In this document: positions 8,407-16,913 of the stretch, in pieces
Layout of the letters: the number at the start of each line of letters is the position of its first letter
How positions within the stretch are numbered: position 1 is the first letter of the stretch
Origin: an uncultured Eubacteriales bacterium
GTDB taxonomy: Bacteria > Bacillota > Clostridia > Oscillospirales > Acutalibacteraceae
NCBI GenBank assembly: GCA_934552855.1
Contig: CAKTEU010000003.1
Span: 1-64,000 of the forward strand
DNA length: 64,000 nucleotides
Direction: 5' to 3'
Program-made: the position numbers and the translations under genes
Notes under the pieces: generated by a model
Seen by the model: the letters and a program-made list of their open reading frames with translations, nothing else
Told to the model about the DNA's origin: nothing
Databases searched by the model: none

Positions 8407-9111
8407 ATGAAAACAGCATATAGAATTGTAACTCCGATTCTTGCGGTTGCCGGAATGGTTCTCGGCGTTTTTCTCAAACTTTTCACTTTTGTTGTCGGAA
8501 ACAGCGACGACACAATCAACAATCTCATCTCTGCCGTTTCTCAGCTTTCAAGCGGAAAGTTTTCAACAACTTATGAATATTCGCTTTTTGAGCTTATCAA
8601 AATGGCATTGACCGCCGAACCGAAAACCGGCGAAGACGCAAAAAGCTTTACCGAAGTTGCAAAAGCCGTTATGCCCGATATTTATGCTTTTGCCGCCCTT
8701 TTTGCGGTAATGCTTGTTGTGCTTATTGTTATTGCGGTTGTTTCCGCTTGCGCAAGCAGCAAGAAAAAGCGCAACGCAGCGTTTTTCCTTTGCGGCCTCG
8801 GTCTTGCGGTTTCAATTGCCGCAATTGTTGTTTCAAACAGTGCCTTTGCAAAAATCTCCGGCGGCGAAGTTAATCTTACCGAACTTGTTTCGCTTTTCTC
8901 CGATAACTCGCTTATTACCCTTGCAACGGCAATTTTGACCGTTACAAGCGCAACGCTTTCGGCCGGTTTTTACAGCATTTTCGGAATCTATTTCCTCATC
9001 ATTTTCTGGACTATAGTTTCAAATATGCTCGTAAGCACTCCAATTCAGGCAAGCAAAAATTATAAAAGAAAACGCCCGATGAGAAGCATCAAGGCGATTG
9101 CAAAAAAGTAA
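8407..9111 (+). CDS. membrane protein of unknown function
   Basis: The protein has 234 residues with four predicted membrane helices: residues 7-30, 94-118, 123-145 and 187-215. A polar extracytoplasmic loop of about 60 residues separates helices 1 and 2. A strongly basic tail (KNYKRKRPMRSIKAIAKK) suggests a cytoplasmic C-terminus. It follows glnS by 24 nt with a GAAAGGAAG site, so it is cotranscribed with the synthetases, and a strong terminator closes the unit. I do not recognise the family and no functional motif is visible. Confidence 0.6.
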   Translation: MKTAYRIVTPILAVAGMVLGVFLKLFTFVVGNSDDTINNLISAVSQLSSGKFSTTYEYSLFELIKMALTAEPKTGEDAKSFTEVAKAVMPDIYAFAALFAVMLVVLIVIAVVSACASSKKKRNAAFFLCGLGLAVSIAAIVVSNSAFAKISGGEVNLTELVSLFSDNSLITLATAILTVTSATLSAGFYSIFGIYFLIIFWTIVSNMLVSTPIQASKNYKRKRPMRSIKAIAKK

Positions 9112-9134
9112 AACGACTTTTTGAATAATCAATT

Positions 9135-9179
9135 AAGGCTGTTTCAGCCGGAGCTTTCCGGTTGAAACAGCCTTTTTTC
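9135..9179 (+). terminator. strong intrinsic terminator
   Basis: AAGGCTGTTTCA pairs with TGAAACAGCCTT through an additional CCGG/CCGG inner stem, followed by a T-run. It ends the gltX-glnS unit and faces the convergent DUF4474-like gene. Confidence 0.9.
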
Positions 9180-9208
9180 AATATGCTTTTATTCCGTTGC
9201 TTTTTGTT

Positions 9209-10261
9209 TTACCAAACGATTGTCACTTTAAGTCCGTCAACGGTATAGGTAACATCACGGTGAATGTTGTTGTCAATTGAAGCGCAAAACGCTTTGAGCA
9301 TCTCTTCGTCCTTCATTTCAAGGGTAGACTTGAGGGTAAGCTCGTTTGCCGTATAAAGTGTTTTTGAAAGCTTAAAGCCGTTTGTCCACCAATGCGGCTG
9401 TTCGTCACGCTTGAGAATAAGCTCGTCTCCGTGATAAATTTCAAGCGTCATGTTGATCATTTCATCGTCTTTTGCGCTGTCGTAATAGGTTCCGAATTTT
9501 CCCTTATCTCTGTTATAAAGGCCAACTTCGCCGCCCATGCTCACGGCATAAAGACCCTTCCAGGCCTGAACCATCCATTCTTTTCCGGCGTATTCAAATT
9601 TGAAACGTCTTGTGCGATAGAAGAAAATCGGGGTAAGATAACAAAAAAGGTCATAGCCGAAGAAAAAGCCGTAATCACGCATCCAGCAATTGACAACCGC
9701 ATAAACAACAAGGTCGTTGAGGTTGAAATTAAAGCCTATGCCAAGGATGCCTTTTTGGTGGCTTGAATAAATTTCGCCGCTTTTTGAATCGTAAACAACG
9801 CCGGAATGAAGCCTTTCGTGAACTCCGTCGCCGTATTCAACGTCAAGAACAATTTCAGAACGGGTATCGTCAAGCCCCTCAAGAAGAAATACACAGCTTT
9901 TGAATGTGCTGACATATGCACCGATAAAGTGATAAATAACACCCATCACCTCATCGCCGTCTTTTCTTGCGGCATCTCTGAGAACGAACATTTTATCTCT
10001 GAAAGCCGTTGCGTCAATGTTGAACGCTTTGTTAAAGCTTTTCATCGGGCCGCTGACATCAGGAAATTCCTTAACAATTCCTTCAATGTCAACATAAGAA
10101 TTGTTTTTGATTTCTTCACAAATTTTGTGAGTGCCTTCGTCAAGAACTACGTCAAACTTTTTTGATGTGTCAAATTTTTTGCCGAGCAAAAAAAGACTTC
10201 CCGAAGGAATCATAATGATTGACATAATAAATGCGATGAGCTTTTGATAAAATCCTGTCAT
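9209..10261 (-). CDS. DUF4474-like protein
   Basis: The protein has 350 residues and one N-terminal hydrophobic segment (about residues 5-27) that may be an uncleaved signal or anchor. The central to C-terminal region contains WMRDYGFFFGYD and, later, FEYAGKEWMVQAWKGLYAVSMGGEVGLY. That GKEW...WKG...GGEVG pattern is the hallmark I associate with DUF4474, a clostridial family of unknown function. It probably acts at the outer face of the membrane. It is monocistronic, convergent with the synthetase operon. A weak promoter (TTGATT, 17 bases, TATCAT) lies upstream on the - strand near 10300. Confidence 0.6.
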   Translation of the reverse strand: MTGFYQKLIAFIMSIIMIPSGSLFLLGKKFDTSKKFDVVLDEGTHKICEEIKNNSYVDIEGIVKEFPDVSGPMKSFNKAFNIDATAFRDKMFVLRDAARKDGDEVMGVIYHFIGAYVSTFKSCVFLLEGLDDTRSEIVLDVEYGDGVHERLHSGVVYDSKSGEIYSSHQKGILGIGFNFNLNDLVVYAVVNCWMRDYGFFFGYDLFCYLTPIFFYRTRRFKFEYAGKEWMVQAWKGLYAVSMGGEVGLYNRDKGKFGTYYDSAKDDEMINMTLEIYHGDELILKRDEQPHWWTNGFKLSKTLYTANELTLKSTLEMKDEEMLKAFCASIDNNIHRDVTYTVDGLKVTIVW

Positions 10262-10622
10262 AATGTTTTCTCGCTTTCCAAAATGAGATATGGTTATGAT
10301 AACATTATATCAAAGAAAAATCAAGCTTTTTTCACGGTTTTAATATTTGTTTAAAACATCGATTTGCACAAGTCAACATATATGAAATTGCGTCTTGAAA
10401 CAAATTAAGAATTGTTTCGTACCGGTTATGTCTGTGCCGCCTCGCACAAATTTATCTTTTTGCAATTAAACAATCCTGCTTTTATAAGGCCGTATAATAA
10501 TTTTGCAGAGGAGTCTTGCAAGACTCCCTTGCCGTTTAACCCATACACTTTCATATAAAATTCATGCCGCCGAAATTTATAAGCGTGTTCCAAAAACAAA
10601 ACGCTGAAATACTAACCACAGT
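10262..10622. repeat. intergenic region with degraded repeat copy
   Basis: There is no credible gene. The segment 10440-10560 is related to 4425-4520: both carry AAATTTATCT, a TTAAACA stretch, CCTGCTTTTAT or a close variant, and then a palindrome. Here the palindrome is GGAGTCTTGCAAGACTCC (10509-10526), which is perfect. Confidence 0.5.
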
Positions 10623-10958
10623 TCAATATTTCACGTTGCCGTCAGGCAATATTTTTATTCCATGCTTTTCCATATCAACAAGTCCGTTTTCAAGAAAAGC
10701 CACGCCTTCGCCCTCAAGCAGCATTCTTTGTGCGTCGGTTCCGCCAAAAGCAAAGCCCGGAGCAACTCTTCCTTCACGGTTAACAACTCTGTGGCAGGGA
10801 ATAACTCCCGGTTCCGGGTTGACATGAAGTGCATATCCCACAACCCTTGCCCACCTTGGATTGCCGGCAAGGAGTGCAACCTGACCATAGGTCATAACTT
10901 TTCCTTTCGGAATACTTTTAACAACTTCATAGATACGTTCAAACGTGCTCAATCCCAT
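10623..10958 (-). CDS. methylated-DNA--protein-cysteine methyltransferase family protein
   Basis: This 111-residue protein corresponds to the catalytic domain alone of O6-alkylguanine-DNA alkyltransferase. The active-site motif IPCHRVV keeps the acceptor cysteine, unlike Trp-containing ATL proteins (PWHR). The helix-turn-helix region (MTYGQVALLAG) and the helix with the Arg finger (NPRWARVVGYAL) are present. It should remove O6-alkyl groups suicidally, or act as an alkyltransferase-like sensor. It lacks the N-terminal domain of Ada-C/Ogt, as many short clostridial members do. The start overlaps the nitroreductase stop by 10 nt, implying coupled expression. Confidence 0.85.
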   Translation of the reverse strand: MGLSTFERIYEVVKSIPKGKVMTYGQVALLAGNPRWARVVGYALHVNPEPGVIPCHRVVNREGRVAPGFAFGGTDAQRMLLEGEGVAFLENGLVDMEKHGIKILPDGNVKY

Positions 10959-11470
10959 ATAACATAACCGTCTTTCCTTGGTGAAAGCGGACGAAAGCCA
11001 CCTTCTTCGCCATAGCCCAAAATGCAGTTTCCGATGCCCTCATACTTTTCACCGAGACCCCATTTTTTGAGAAATTCTTTTCCCTTTTCGGTTTTGAACA
11101 TTTCTCTTGCACGATAGATATAGCAAGAATCAACGCCGACTGCGTGAGCTGCATTGAGAAGATTGCCCATAACAAGTGCTCCGTCGTCACGATAAGTGCT
11201 TACCGTTGAATCGGCAAGAACAACCAAAACCGTCGGTGCGCCGTAAAACGGATCGGTGTCTGCACCCATGATTTCGGCGTTAAGCTTTGAAAGTGCTTTG
11301 ACGGTTTCCGGGTTTTGAACCGCAACAATTACGGGTGACTGAGCGTTGCGGCCGGTCGGAGCATAAGTTCCGGCTTCAAGAATAAGCATGAGCTTTTCCT
11401 TTTCAACCTGCTTTTTTGAATACTTGCGGCAGCTTCTTCTTTCTTTGAGGTCTTTAAGTGTTTCTTTCAT
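10949..11470 (-). CDS. nitroreductase family flavoprotein
   Basis: This 173-residue protein has the nitroreductase fold signatures: ERRSCRKY near the N-terminus (FMN-phosphate contact), APTGRNAQSPVIVAV (flavin loop) and GIGNCILGYGEE near the C-terminus. These are FMN-dependent NAD(P)H oxidoreductases. The substrate cannot be read from sequence; nitro compounds, quinones or iodotyrosine-type substrates are known in the family. It overlaps the downstream alkyltransferase gene, so the pair may respond together to chemical stress, which is inference. Confidence 0.85.
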   Translation of the reverse strand: MKETLKDLKERRSCRKYSKKQVEKEKLMLILEAGTYAPTGRNAQSPVIVAVQNPETVKALSKLNAEIMGADTDPFYGAPTVLVVLADSTVSTYRDDGALVMGNLLNAAHAVGVDSCYIYRAREMFKTEKGKEFLKKWGLGEKYEGIGNCILGYGEEGGFRPLSPRKDGYVIWD

Positions 11471-11603
11471 TATTTATCAATCCTTTCAATAGTAGTTTTG
11501 TCCTCTTGATTTAATAATAACATATCATGTCAAGAAAATCACCGCAACGAAGAAATTTTTTCGGTGCGGTGAAGGTTTATTTTATTGAAGAATATACTTT
11601 GGA

Positions 11604-13034
11604 TTACGCTTTTGTGTCCAAGGATTCATTTTCAAGCAGGTTTTTGTCGGTAAGCGTTCCGTCGGTAAAAACAAGCTCAATGTTAACCTCAAGCTTTGTA
11701 TTTTTAAAATAAATCAAGTATAGGTCAATGATTTTTCCGTTTTCGATGAGGTTAAACTTTGAATAGATTTCACCGCCTTCAAAAAGTTTTAGCACATCTT
11801 CTTTGCTCTGCCCTTTTTGGAGCGAAGCAAAATTCTCTTTTGCTTTTTGCGGCTTTCCTATGTATTCGTCCATGAAGTAAAACGTGTGTATGTTGAACTC
11901 TCCCTTTGCACCGAAGGAAGCACCGTTTCCGACTCCCCTTGCAATGATTTTTCCGTTTTCGTCCTTTTTGAGGAAAATCAGTCCGTTCCCGTCGGGCGGA
12001 GACTCCTTATAAAACCAAACTTCAAACGTTTTGTCCTCAAGCATAAGCTTTTTAATCTGTTTTGAAAGGGCGTTGCGTTTTGAATTGTCAAGCGTTTTTT
12101 TGAAGTCCTCGGCGTTCACCATTCCGTGAGAAGTCAATATTTGCGCCGCTTTTTCGTAATCATCGGTCTGTTCAATCAGAGAGTACAGTTCATCACTGTT
12201 TTTTGAAATATAGGAATTGTCAGGATTAATATAGGTTGGAATATCAAACTCGATGTGCTTGTGTGCCGTCGGATATAGCGCACAGGTGAAAACGGCAACC
12301 AAAAGATATACTCCGCAAAAAGCGATTATTCGCTTTGAAAGCGGTTTGGTCTTTTTTGCACTTCCGTTTTTAATCCTTCTTGCCGAAACAAAGCAGTAGA
12401 TACTGCAAGCGAGCAGAAAAGCCATGCAGCCGTACGGATAAAACAAAACGGGTCCCATGTTTATTTCGCTCCACATTGAGATAGGCGAAAATTTGTCGAG
12501 AAAGTACATTATGTTCGTTTCGATTGAAAAAAGTGCCGCCTGCGGAAAAACGCAAAGCAATAAACTTGCGGCAATTATTAAGTTTGCCGCACCGACCGAA
12601 ATCAGCGTTTTGCGAAGTTTAAAGCTGCGGGATACAACAACAATAAAAAGCATCACAAAAACTATGCCGAAGCTTGTAAGATTCATTGTAAAATCCGGGT
12701 CTCCGAGATAGTGTGCGGAAGTGACAAACTGAGCGAACCGGGCGCAAAGCAGGTTCAAAACAAGAACCAAAGCACCGGCAAGGATTGCCCACCACGTTTT
12801 TTCAAGGTAAAGCTTCTCAAATTCTCCGCTGATTGTTTCCTTTGTTTTTTCGTCCTCGCCCATGTCATGAAGTGCACGGTCAAGGCTTTCCTCTTTTGAA
12901 TAGCCGATTTCTTCATAGCGGTCGGCTTTGTCAAGAATGTGGCTTTGAAGCTCGTCAAAAAGAACCTTTTTCCTTTTTTCGGAAAGGTTTTTCGGAATGA
13001 GCGAACCAAGATAAGCCGAAAGTTTCGGATTCAT
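11604..13034 (-). CDS. HAAS/permease-prefix-domain membrane protein
   Basis: The protein has 476 residues. The first 75 form a helical domain (LSEKRKKVLFDELQSHILDKADRYEEIGYSKE is split here as LSEKRKKVLFDEL and YSKEESLDRAL) typical of HAAS or permease-prefix domains. Six or seven membrane helices follow between about residues 78 and 255, then a roughly 200-residue soluble extracytoplasmic domain. HAAS proteins are regularly encoded next to PadR regulators, as here: the padR gene lies 18 nt upstream and is probably the first gene of the operon. The ATG at 13034 follows AAAGGAGG. It could be a membrane-stress sensor or transport-associated protein; the function is not known. Confidence 0.7.
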   Translation of the reverse strand: MNPKLSAYLGSLIPKNLSEKRKKVLFDELQSHILDKADRYEEIGYSKEESLDRALHDMGEDEKTKETISGEFEKLYLEKTWWAILAGALVLVLNLLCARFAQFVTSAHYLGDPDFTMNLTSFGIVFVMLFIVVVSRSFKLRKTLISVGAANLIIAASLLLCVFPQAALFSIETNIMYFLDKFSPISMWSEINMGPVLFYPYGCMAFLLACSIYCFVSARRIKNGSAKKTKPLSKRIIAFCGVYLLVAVFTCALYPTAHKHIEFDIPTYINPDNSYISKNSDELYSLIEQTDDYEKAAQILTSHGMVNAEDFKKTLDNSKRNALSKQIKKLMLEDKTFEVWFYKESPPDGNGLIFLKKDENGKIIARGVGNGASFGAKGEFNIHTFYFMDEYIGKPQKAKENFASLQKGQSKEDVLKLFEGGEIYSKFNLIENGKIIDLYLIYFKNTKLEVNIELVFTDGTLTDKNLLENESLDTKA

Positions 13035-13052
13035 TTTAATCCTCCTTTCAGG

Positions 13053-13397
13053 TCAAACCGAAGCGGTTGCCGGGCGGCTTTTGATAACCTTTCCGACAGC
13101 GTTTGAATATGCTTTCCATTCCTCTTTGGCTTCGGTGAGGGTTTTAAGACCCTTTTTTGTGATGTGGTAATACTTGCGTTTTCTTCCCTCGGCCTCGGTC
13201 CAATAGGATTTCAAATAGCCGTTTTGTTCAAAAGAATGAAGTATGGGGTAAAGAGTACCCTCCTTAAAAGTAAAAACCTGTTCGCTTTTTTCGGCAATAC
13301 GTTTGATTATCATGTAACCGTAAAGGTCTTCGCTTTCAAGCACGGAAAGAACCAAAAGTGCACTGCTTCCTTTTGTGAGTTCTTTTTTTATGTTCAT
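13053..13397 (-). CDS. PadR family transcriptional regulator
   Basis: This winged-helix repressor has 114 residues. LYGYMIIKRIAEKSEQVF and KEGTLYPILHSFEQNGYLKSY (the second split as KEGTLYPILHSFEQ and NGYLKSY) are the classic PadR wHTH signatures, and GRKRKYYHITKKG is the wing. The open frame extends 29 residues upstream, but ATG at 13397 has a perfect AGGAGGA site and gives the standard PadR-s1 length. A promoter and a palindrome lie just upstream, suggesting autoregulation. It presumably controls itself and the HAAS-like membrane protein. Confidence 0.9.
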   Translation of the reverse strand: MNIKKELTKGSSALLVLSVLESEDLYGYMIIKRIAEKSEQVFTFKEGTLYPILHSFEQNGYLKSYWTEAEGRKRKYYHITKKGLKTLTEAKEEWKAYSNAVGKVIKSRPATASV

Positions 13398-13419
13398 AAA
13401 AATCCTCCTTTGCGTTTTT

Positions 13420-13480
13420 ATAGAGAGTCGATGTATCGAAACTCTATGTATAATATAGCATGAGGGCGAAGCTTTGTCAA
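13420..13480 (-). promoter_or_regulatory. padR promoter and operator palindrome
   Basis: On the - strand, TTGACA (13475-13480), a 17-base spacer and TATATT (13452-13457) form a near-consensus promoter. Directly downstream, 13420-13447 is a 28-bp interrupted palindrome: ATAGAG, then TCGAT/ATCGA, then CTCTAT. It overlaps the transcription start and is a likely PadR operator. Confidence 0.75.
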
Positions 13481-13504
13481 GCAAAAGATTGAACTTCTTT
13501 TTCC

Positions 13505-13533
13505 TTGACTAAAGAGCAAAAATATGGTATTTT
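13505..13533 (+). promoter_or_regulatory. promoter of the sialidase-like gene
   Basis: TTGACT (13505-13510), 17 bases and TATTTT (13528-13533) precede the sialidase-like gene by about 40 nt. Confidence 0.6.
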
Positions 13534-13572
13534 TTAGGCGTAGACACAAAACCAAAAAAGGAGAAAAGAAAC

Positions 13573-14613
13573 ATGGATATTTTTAAAAAGATAGCATCGT
13601 TTATCATTGCGTTTTTCATGGCTTTGGGTGTATCTCAGGGTATCGCCGAAGAGGTTATTATTTCAGCCGAAAGAGAGCTTGTTTTTACCGAAATGCCGAC
13701 CGAAGACTGCCATGCATCAACAGTTTTGCCGCTTGATGACGGAAGAGTGGTTTCCGCATGGTTCGCCGGAACAAAAGAAAAGTCAGATGATGTCAACATT
13801 TTGACCTCGGTGCGTGAAAAGGACGGAACATGGAGCGTACCCGTAAAAGTTACCGCAGACGAAAACACCGCCCATTGGAATCCCGTTCTTTTTGAAAAGG
13901 AGGACGGAACAATTGCGCTTTTCTTCAAGGTTGGAAAAGAAATTGCTTCGTGGCAGACTTATGTTTCGTATTCAAAGGACGGAAAAACCTGGAGCGAACC
14001 GAAAGAGCTTGTCCCCGGCGACACAAGCGGCGGAAGAGGTCCGGTTAAGAACAAAGCGATAAGATTAAACAACGGAACAATTCTTGCCCCCGCTTCGGAC
14101 GAAAGCGGAAAGGTTTGGCGTGCTTTTGTTGACATTTCGCATGACGACGGAAAAACATGGGAAAAGACGGATTTTGTTGAGGCAAAATTAGGCCTTGTTG
14201 ACGTTCCGATGATTCAGCCGACCCTTTGGCAGTCAAAGGACGGCTCGGTTCATATGATGACAAGAACAAAGGTTGGAAAAATCTATCGCAGTGATTCATT
14301 TGACAACGGAGAAACATGGTCAAAAGCTTATCCAACTTCGCTTGCAAACAACAACAGCGGAATTGACCTTGACACGGACGAAGACGGAAGAATCTTCCTT
14401 GTTTGCAACCCGTACGGACTTCCCGGTGTGCGTACGCCGCTTTCGCTTTTTGTTTCAACCGACAACGGAAAAACATTCACAAGAATCAAAAATTTTGAAA
14501 TCGGTCTTGGCGAATACTCCTATCCCGCCGTTGTTGTTATAGGGGATACCGTTCATGTAACATATACCTATGAGCGTGACTATATTGTTTACTGGCAGAT
14601 AAAAGTAAAATGA
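13573..14613 (+). CDS. secreted sialidase-like BNR protein
   Basis: The protein has 346 residues and an N-terminal signal peptide (about residues 1-25). A six-bladed beta-propeller of the sialidase superfamily follows. Asp-box (S-x-D-x-G-x-x-W) repeats are visible as SKDGKTW, SHDDGKTW, FDNGETW and STDNGKTF. It resembles the BNR_2 type (sialidase-family exo-glycosidases) rather than a classical GH33 enzyme: I do not see a clear RIP motif. It would act outside the cell on glycans; the specificity is unknown. It has its own promoter, and the first antitoxin RNA starts just downstream. Confidence 0.75.
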   Translation: MDIFKKIASFIIAFFMALGVSQGIAEEVIISAERELVFTEMPTEDCHASTVLPLDDGRVVSAWFAGTKEKSDDVNILTSVREKDGTWSVPVKVTADENTAHWNPVLFEKEDGTIALFFKVGKEIASWQTYVSYSKDGKTWSEPKELVPGDTSGGRGPVKNKAIRLNNGTILAPASDESGKVWRAFVDISHDDGKTWEKTDFVEAKLGLVDVPMIQPTLWQSKDGSVHMMTRTKVGKIYRSDSFDNGETWSKAYPTSLANNNSGIDLDTDEDGRIFLVCNPYGLPGVRTPLSLFVSTDNGKTFTRIKNFEIGLGEYSYPAVVVIGDTVHVTYTYERDYIVYWQIKVK

Positions 14614-14635
14614 TGCCGCAATAAAAATAAACCGC

Positions 14636-14765
14636 TTGACAAATGTCATGCGGCCGAGTATAATATAAATACAAAGAAGGCAACTGCGATAAGCGGTTCG
14701 CCCTCAAAATTGAGTTATAAAAAATAACCGTCGCTTTTGAGAGTTGGGGCGGTTATTTTTTATTA
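14636..14765 (+). ncRNA. antitoxin RNA of type I module, copy 1
   Basis: A consensus promoter (TTGACA 14636-14641, 17 bases, TATAAT 14659-14664) drives an RNA expected to start near 14671 and end at a bidirectional terminator near 14765. The terminator stem is AAATAACCG / CGGTTATTT. The RNA is convergent with and overlaps the 3' end of the copy 1 toxin mRNA. It contains the block AAGCGGTTCGCCCTCAAAA, whose CTCAAAA part can pair with TTTTGAG in its own terminator loop. Organisation matches convergent type I systems such as txpA/RatA and par/Fst. Confidence 0.75.
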
Positions 14766-14869
14766 TCTTCATCTTTATTTTCTTCTTTCTTACTGACATG
14801 ATTGTCATAAGTTCTTATGTAGCAAGTTGCCGCAACAAGAATGAGGAAAACCCAAGCTAATGCTTCCAT
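14753..14869 (-). CDS. small type I toxin-like peptide, copy 1
   Basis: A 38-residue peptide has a short N-terminus (MEALAWVFLILVAATCYI), one membrane helix and a highly charged tail ending DEDNKK. This topology is that of Fst/TxpA/BsrG-type membrane toxins, although I see no direct sequence identity to them. The open frame continues upstream, but ATG at 14869 has a GGAGGG site. That site is enclosed in a hairpin (ACCCTCC / GGAGGGT with a four-base loop). The stop codon lies inside the shared terminator. It is related to copies 2 and 3 but clearly diverged. Confidence 0.65.
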   Translation of the reverse strand: MEALAWVFLILVAATCYIRTYDNHVSKKEENKDEDNKK

Positions 14870-14979
14870 TGGCTCACCCTCCTTTCCGGAGGGTTGACTA
14901 CAGACAATAAATTCTGTCCCTCCATCTTTGGATAATGCCAAAAACGAGGTCAAACCGCCTACCGTATATGCAGCCCTTC

Positions 14980-15018
14980 TTTGTATGCTTGGATTTTAGC
15001 ATATCCGCCGAATTTTGT
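14980..15018 (-). promoter_or_regulatory. toxin promoter, copy 1
   Basis: On the - strand, TTGACA (within 15014-15020), 17 bases and TAAAAT precede a roughly 120-nt leader. The leader contains the conserved block ACGGTAGGCGGTT, also present in copies 2 and 3. Confidence 0.65.
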
Positions 15019-15029
15019 CAAATAAAAAT

Positions 15030-15059
15030 AAACCGCTCGCTTTGTTCGGGCGGTTTTTT
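15030..15059 (+). terminator. hairpin terminator upstream of ABC-F gene
   Basis: AACCGCTCG pairs with CGGGCGGTT and is followed by a T-run. It blocks + transcripts from the toxin-antitoxin region entering the ABC-F gene, and may be a relic of another antitoxin terminator. Confidence 0.7.
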
Positions 15060-15072
15060 GGCTCTTTTCACG

Positions 15073-15101
15073 TTGAATTAATCTTTTTTGTGTGGTATAC
15101 T
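15073..15101 (+). promoter_or_regulatory. ABC-F gene promoter
   Basis: TTGAAT (15073-15078), 17 bases and TATACT (15096-15101) lie about 50 nt upstream of the ABC-F start. Confidence 0.65.
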
Positions 15102-15152
15102 TATCGGGTTAACTCAATCAAATTATACCGAACAACAAAAGGATGTGTTCTG

Positions 15153-16754
15153 ATGATAAGCACGAACAATGTTACGCTTCAATACGGTTCAAGAGAGCTT
15201 TTTAAAAGCGTTTCAATAAATTTTACAAAAGGCAACTGCTACGGTCTTATCGGTGCAAACGGCGCAGGTAAATCAACCTTTTTGAAAATACTTTCAGGTG
15301 AAATCGAGCCGAACAAGGGTTATGTCAGCATTACTCCCGGCGAACGCCTTTCTGTTCTTAAACAGGATCACTATGCTTATGACGAATACGACGTTATCCG
15401 CACCGTTCTCATGGGCAATGCTCACCTTGTTGAAATTATGGACGTAAAGGAAGAGCTTTACGCAAAAGAGGATTTCACCGAAGAGGACGGAATCAGAATC
15501 AGCGAACTTGAAGAAGAGTTTGCCGAAATGGACGGCTGGAGTGCGGAAAGCGACGCTGAAATTCTTCTCAATGCTCTCGGAATCCACAACGAGTTTCATT
15601 ATAAGCTTATGCGTGAACTCACCGGCGACCAAAAGGTGAAGGTTCTTCTTGCACAGGCGCTTTTCGGCAATCCCGATATTCTTCTTCTTGACGAGCCGAC
15701 GAACCACCTTGACGTTGCGGCAATCAACTGGCTTGAGGATTTTCTCATGAACTTTGAAAATACCGTTATTGTTGTCAGCCATGACAGACACTTCCTCAAC
15801 AAGGTTTGCACCCACATTGCAGACGTTGACTTCGGAAAAATCTCACTTTATGTCGGCAACTACGACTTCTGGTATGAATACACCCAAATGGCACAGCGTC
15901 AGCTTCGTGAACAAAACAAAAAGAACGAAGCAAAGGTTAAAGAACTTCAGGAATTTATTGCCCGATTCTCCGCAAACGCTTCAAAGTCAAAGCAGGCAAC
16001 AAGCCGAAAAAAGCTTCTTGAGTCAATCGTTATTGAAGATATGCCCGTTTCTTCACGCCGCTTTCCGTTCATTGAATTCAAACCCGACCGTGAAATCGGC
16101 AACGATATGCTCATGGTTGAACACCTTTCAAAAACCGTTGACGGAAGAAAGGTTCTTGACGACGTAACGTTCACAATCAGACCTAATGAAAAGGTTGCCT
16201 TTGTCGGTACGGACGGGGTTGCAAAAACAACGTTTTTCAAAATCATCACAGGCGAACTTGAACCGGACGAGGGTTCGTTCAAATGGGGTGTTACAACTTC
16301 GCAGGCGTACTTCCCGTCTGACAACTCGGCATTTTTTGACGGCGTTGAGGATTCACTCATCGACTGGGTCAGAAGATACTCAGACCTTCAGTTTGAAAGC
16401 GATGTAAGAGGCTGGCTCGGAAGGCTCATGTTCTCCGGCGAAGAGGCAACAAAGAAAGCAAAGGTTCTTTCCGGCGGCGAAAGGGTACGCTGCATGCTTT
16501 GCAAAATGATGCTTTCCGGTGCAAATGTTCTTATTCTTGACGAGCCGACAAATCACCTTGACCTTGAGTCGATCACCTCGCTCAACAACGCCCTTATCAA
16601 ATTCAAAGGTTCGCTCCTTTTCACGTCTCACGACCACCAGTTTGTTCAGACTATCGCCGACAGAATCATTGAATTTCGTGAAGACGGCGTATACGACAAA
16701 AACGAAACCTATGACGAGTATCTTGAAAACAACGAATTGCTTGTTACCAAATAA
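15153..16754 (+). CDS. ABC-F family ATP-binding protein (YkpA/YbiT-like)
   Basis: This 533-residue protein has two ABC domains in one chain and no membrane segments, as in ribosome-associated ABC-F proteins. Walker A1 is GANGAGKST (about 34-42) and Walker B motifs LLLDEPTNHLD (about 178) and LILDEPTNHLD (about 460) are intact. The second Walker A is GTDGVAKTT, with Ala in place of the conserved Gly before Lys. The first signature is LTGDQ rather than LSGGQ, while the second is LSGGE. The interdomain linker (about 245-290) is helical and charged. ATG at 15153 follows AAAGGATG; the longer open frame upstream is not needed. It probably acts in translation. Confidence 0.87.
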   Translation: MISTNNVTLQYGSRELFKSVSINFTKGNCYGLIGANGAGKSTFLKILSGEIEPNKGYVSITPGERLSVLKQDHYAYDEYDVIRTVLMGNAHLVEIMDVKEELYAKEDFTEEDGIRISELEEEFAEMDGWSAESDAEILLNALGIHNEFHYKLMRELTGDQKVKVLLAQALFGNPDILLLDEPTNHLDVAAINWLEDFLMNFENTVIVVSHDRHFLNKVCTHIADVDFGKISLYVGNYDFWYEYTQMAQRQLREQNKKNEAKVKELQEFIARFSANASKSKQATSRKKLLESIVIEDMPVSSRRFPFIEFKPDREIGNDMLMVEHLSKTVDGRKVLDDVTFTIRPNEKVAFVGTDGVAKTTFFKIITGELEPDEGSFKWGVTTSQAYFPSDNSAFFDGVEDSLIDWVRRYSDLQFESDVRGWLGRLMFSGEEATKKAKVLSGGERVRCMLCKMMLSGANVLILDEPTNHLDLESITSLNNALIKFKGSLLFTSHDHQFVQTIADRIIEFREDGVYDKNETYDEYLENNELLVTK

Positions 16755-16784
16755 TTACGCAACAAAAATATCCGTATATTCCGC

Positions 16785-16913
16785 TTGACAAACGGTTAAT
16801 ATACGGATATAATATTAATGTAAAAAGGCTCTGCGATAAGCGGTTGCCCAAATGGATTAGTTATAAAAAATAACCGTCACGATTTGGACTTGTGGGCGGT
16901 TATTTTTTATTAT
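16785..16913 (+). ncRNA. antitoxin RNA of type I module, copy 2
   Basis: The promoter is TTGACA (16785-16790), 17 bases, TATAAT (16808-16813). The RNA should start near 16820 and end at the T-run near 16911. It carries AAGCGGTTGCCCAAAT; its CCAAAT can pair with ATTTGG in the terminator loop. The terminator stem AAATAACCG / CGGTTATTT is shared, in antisense, with the toxin mRNA 3' end. Confidence 0.78.

Noticed and set aside
9209..10261. The DUF4474-like gene as a surface transporter
   Set aside because: Only one hydrophobic N-terminal segment; no transport domain is visible.
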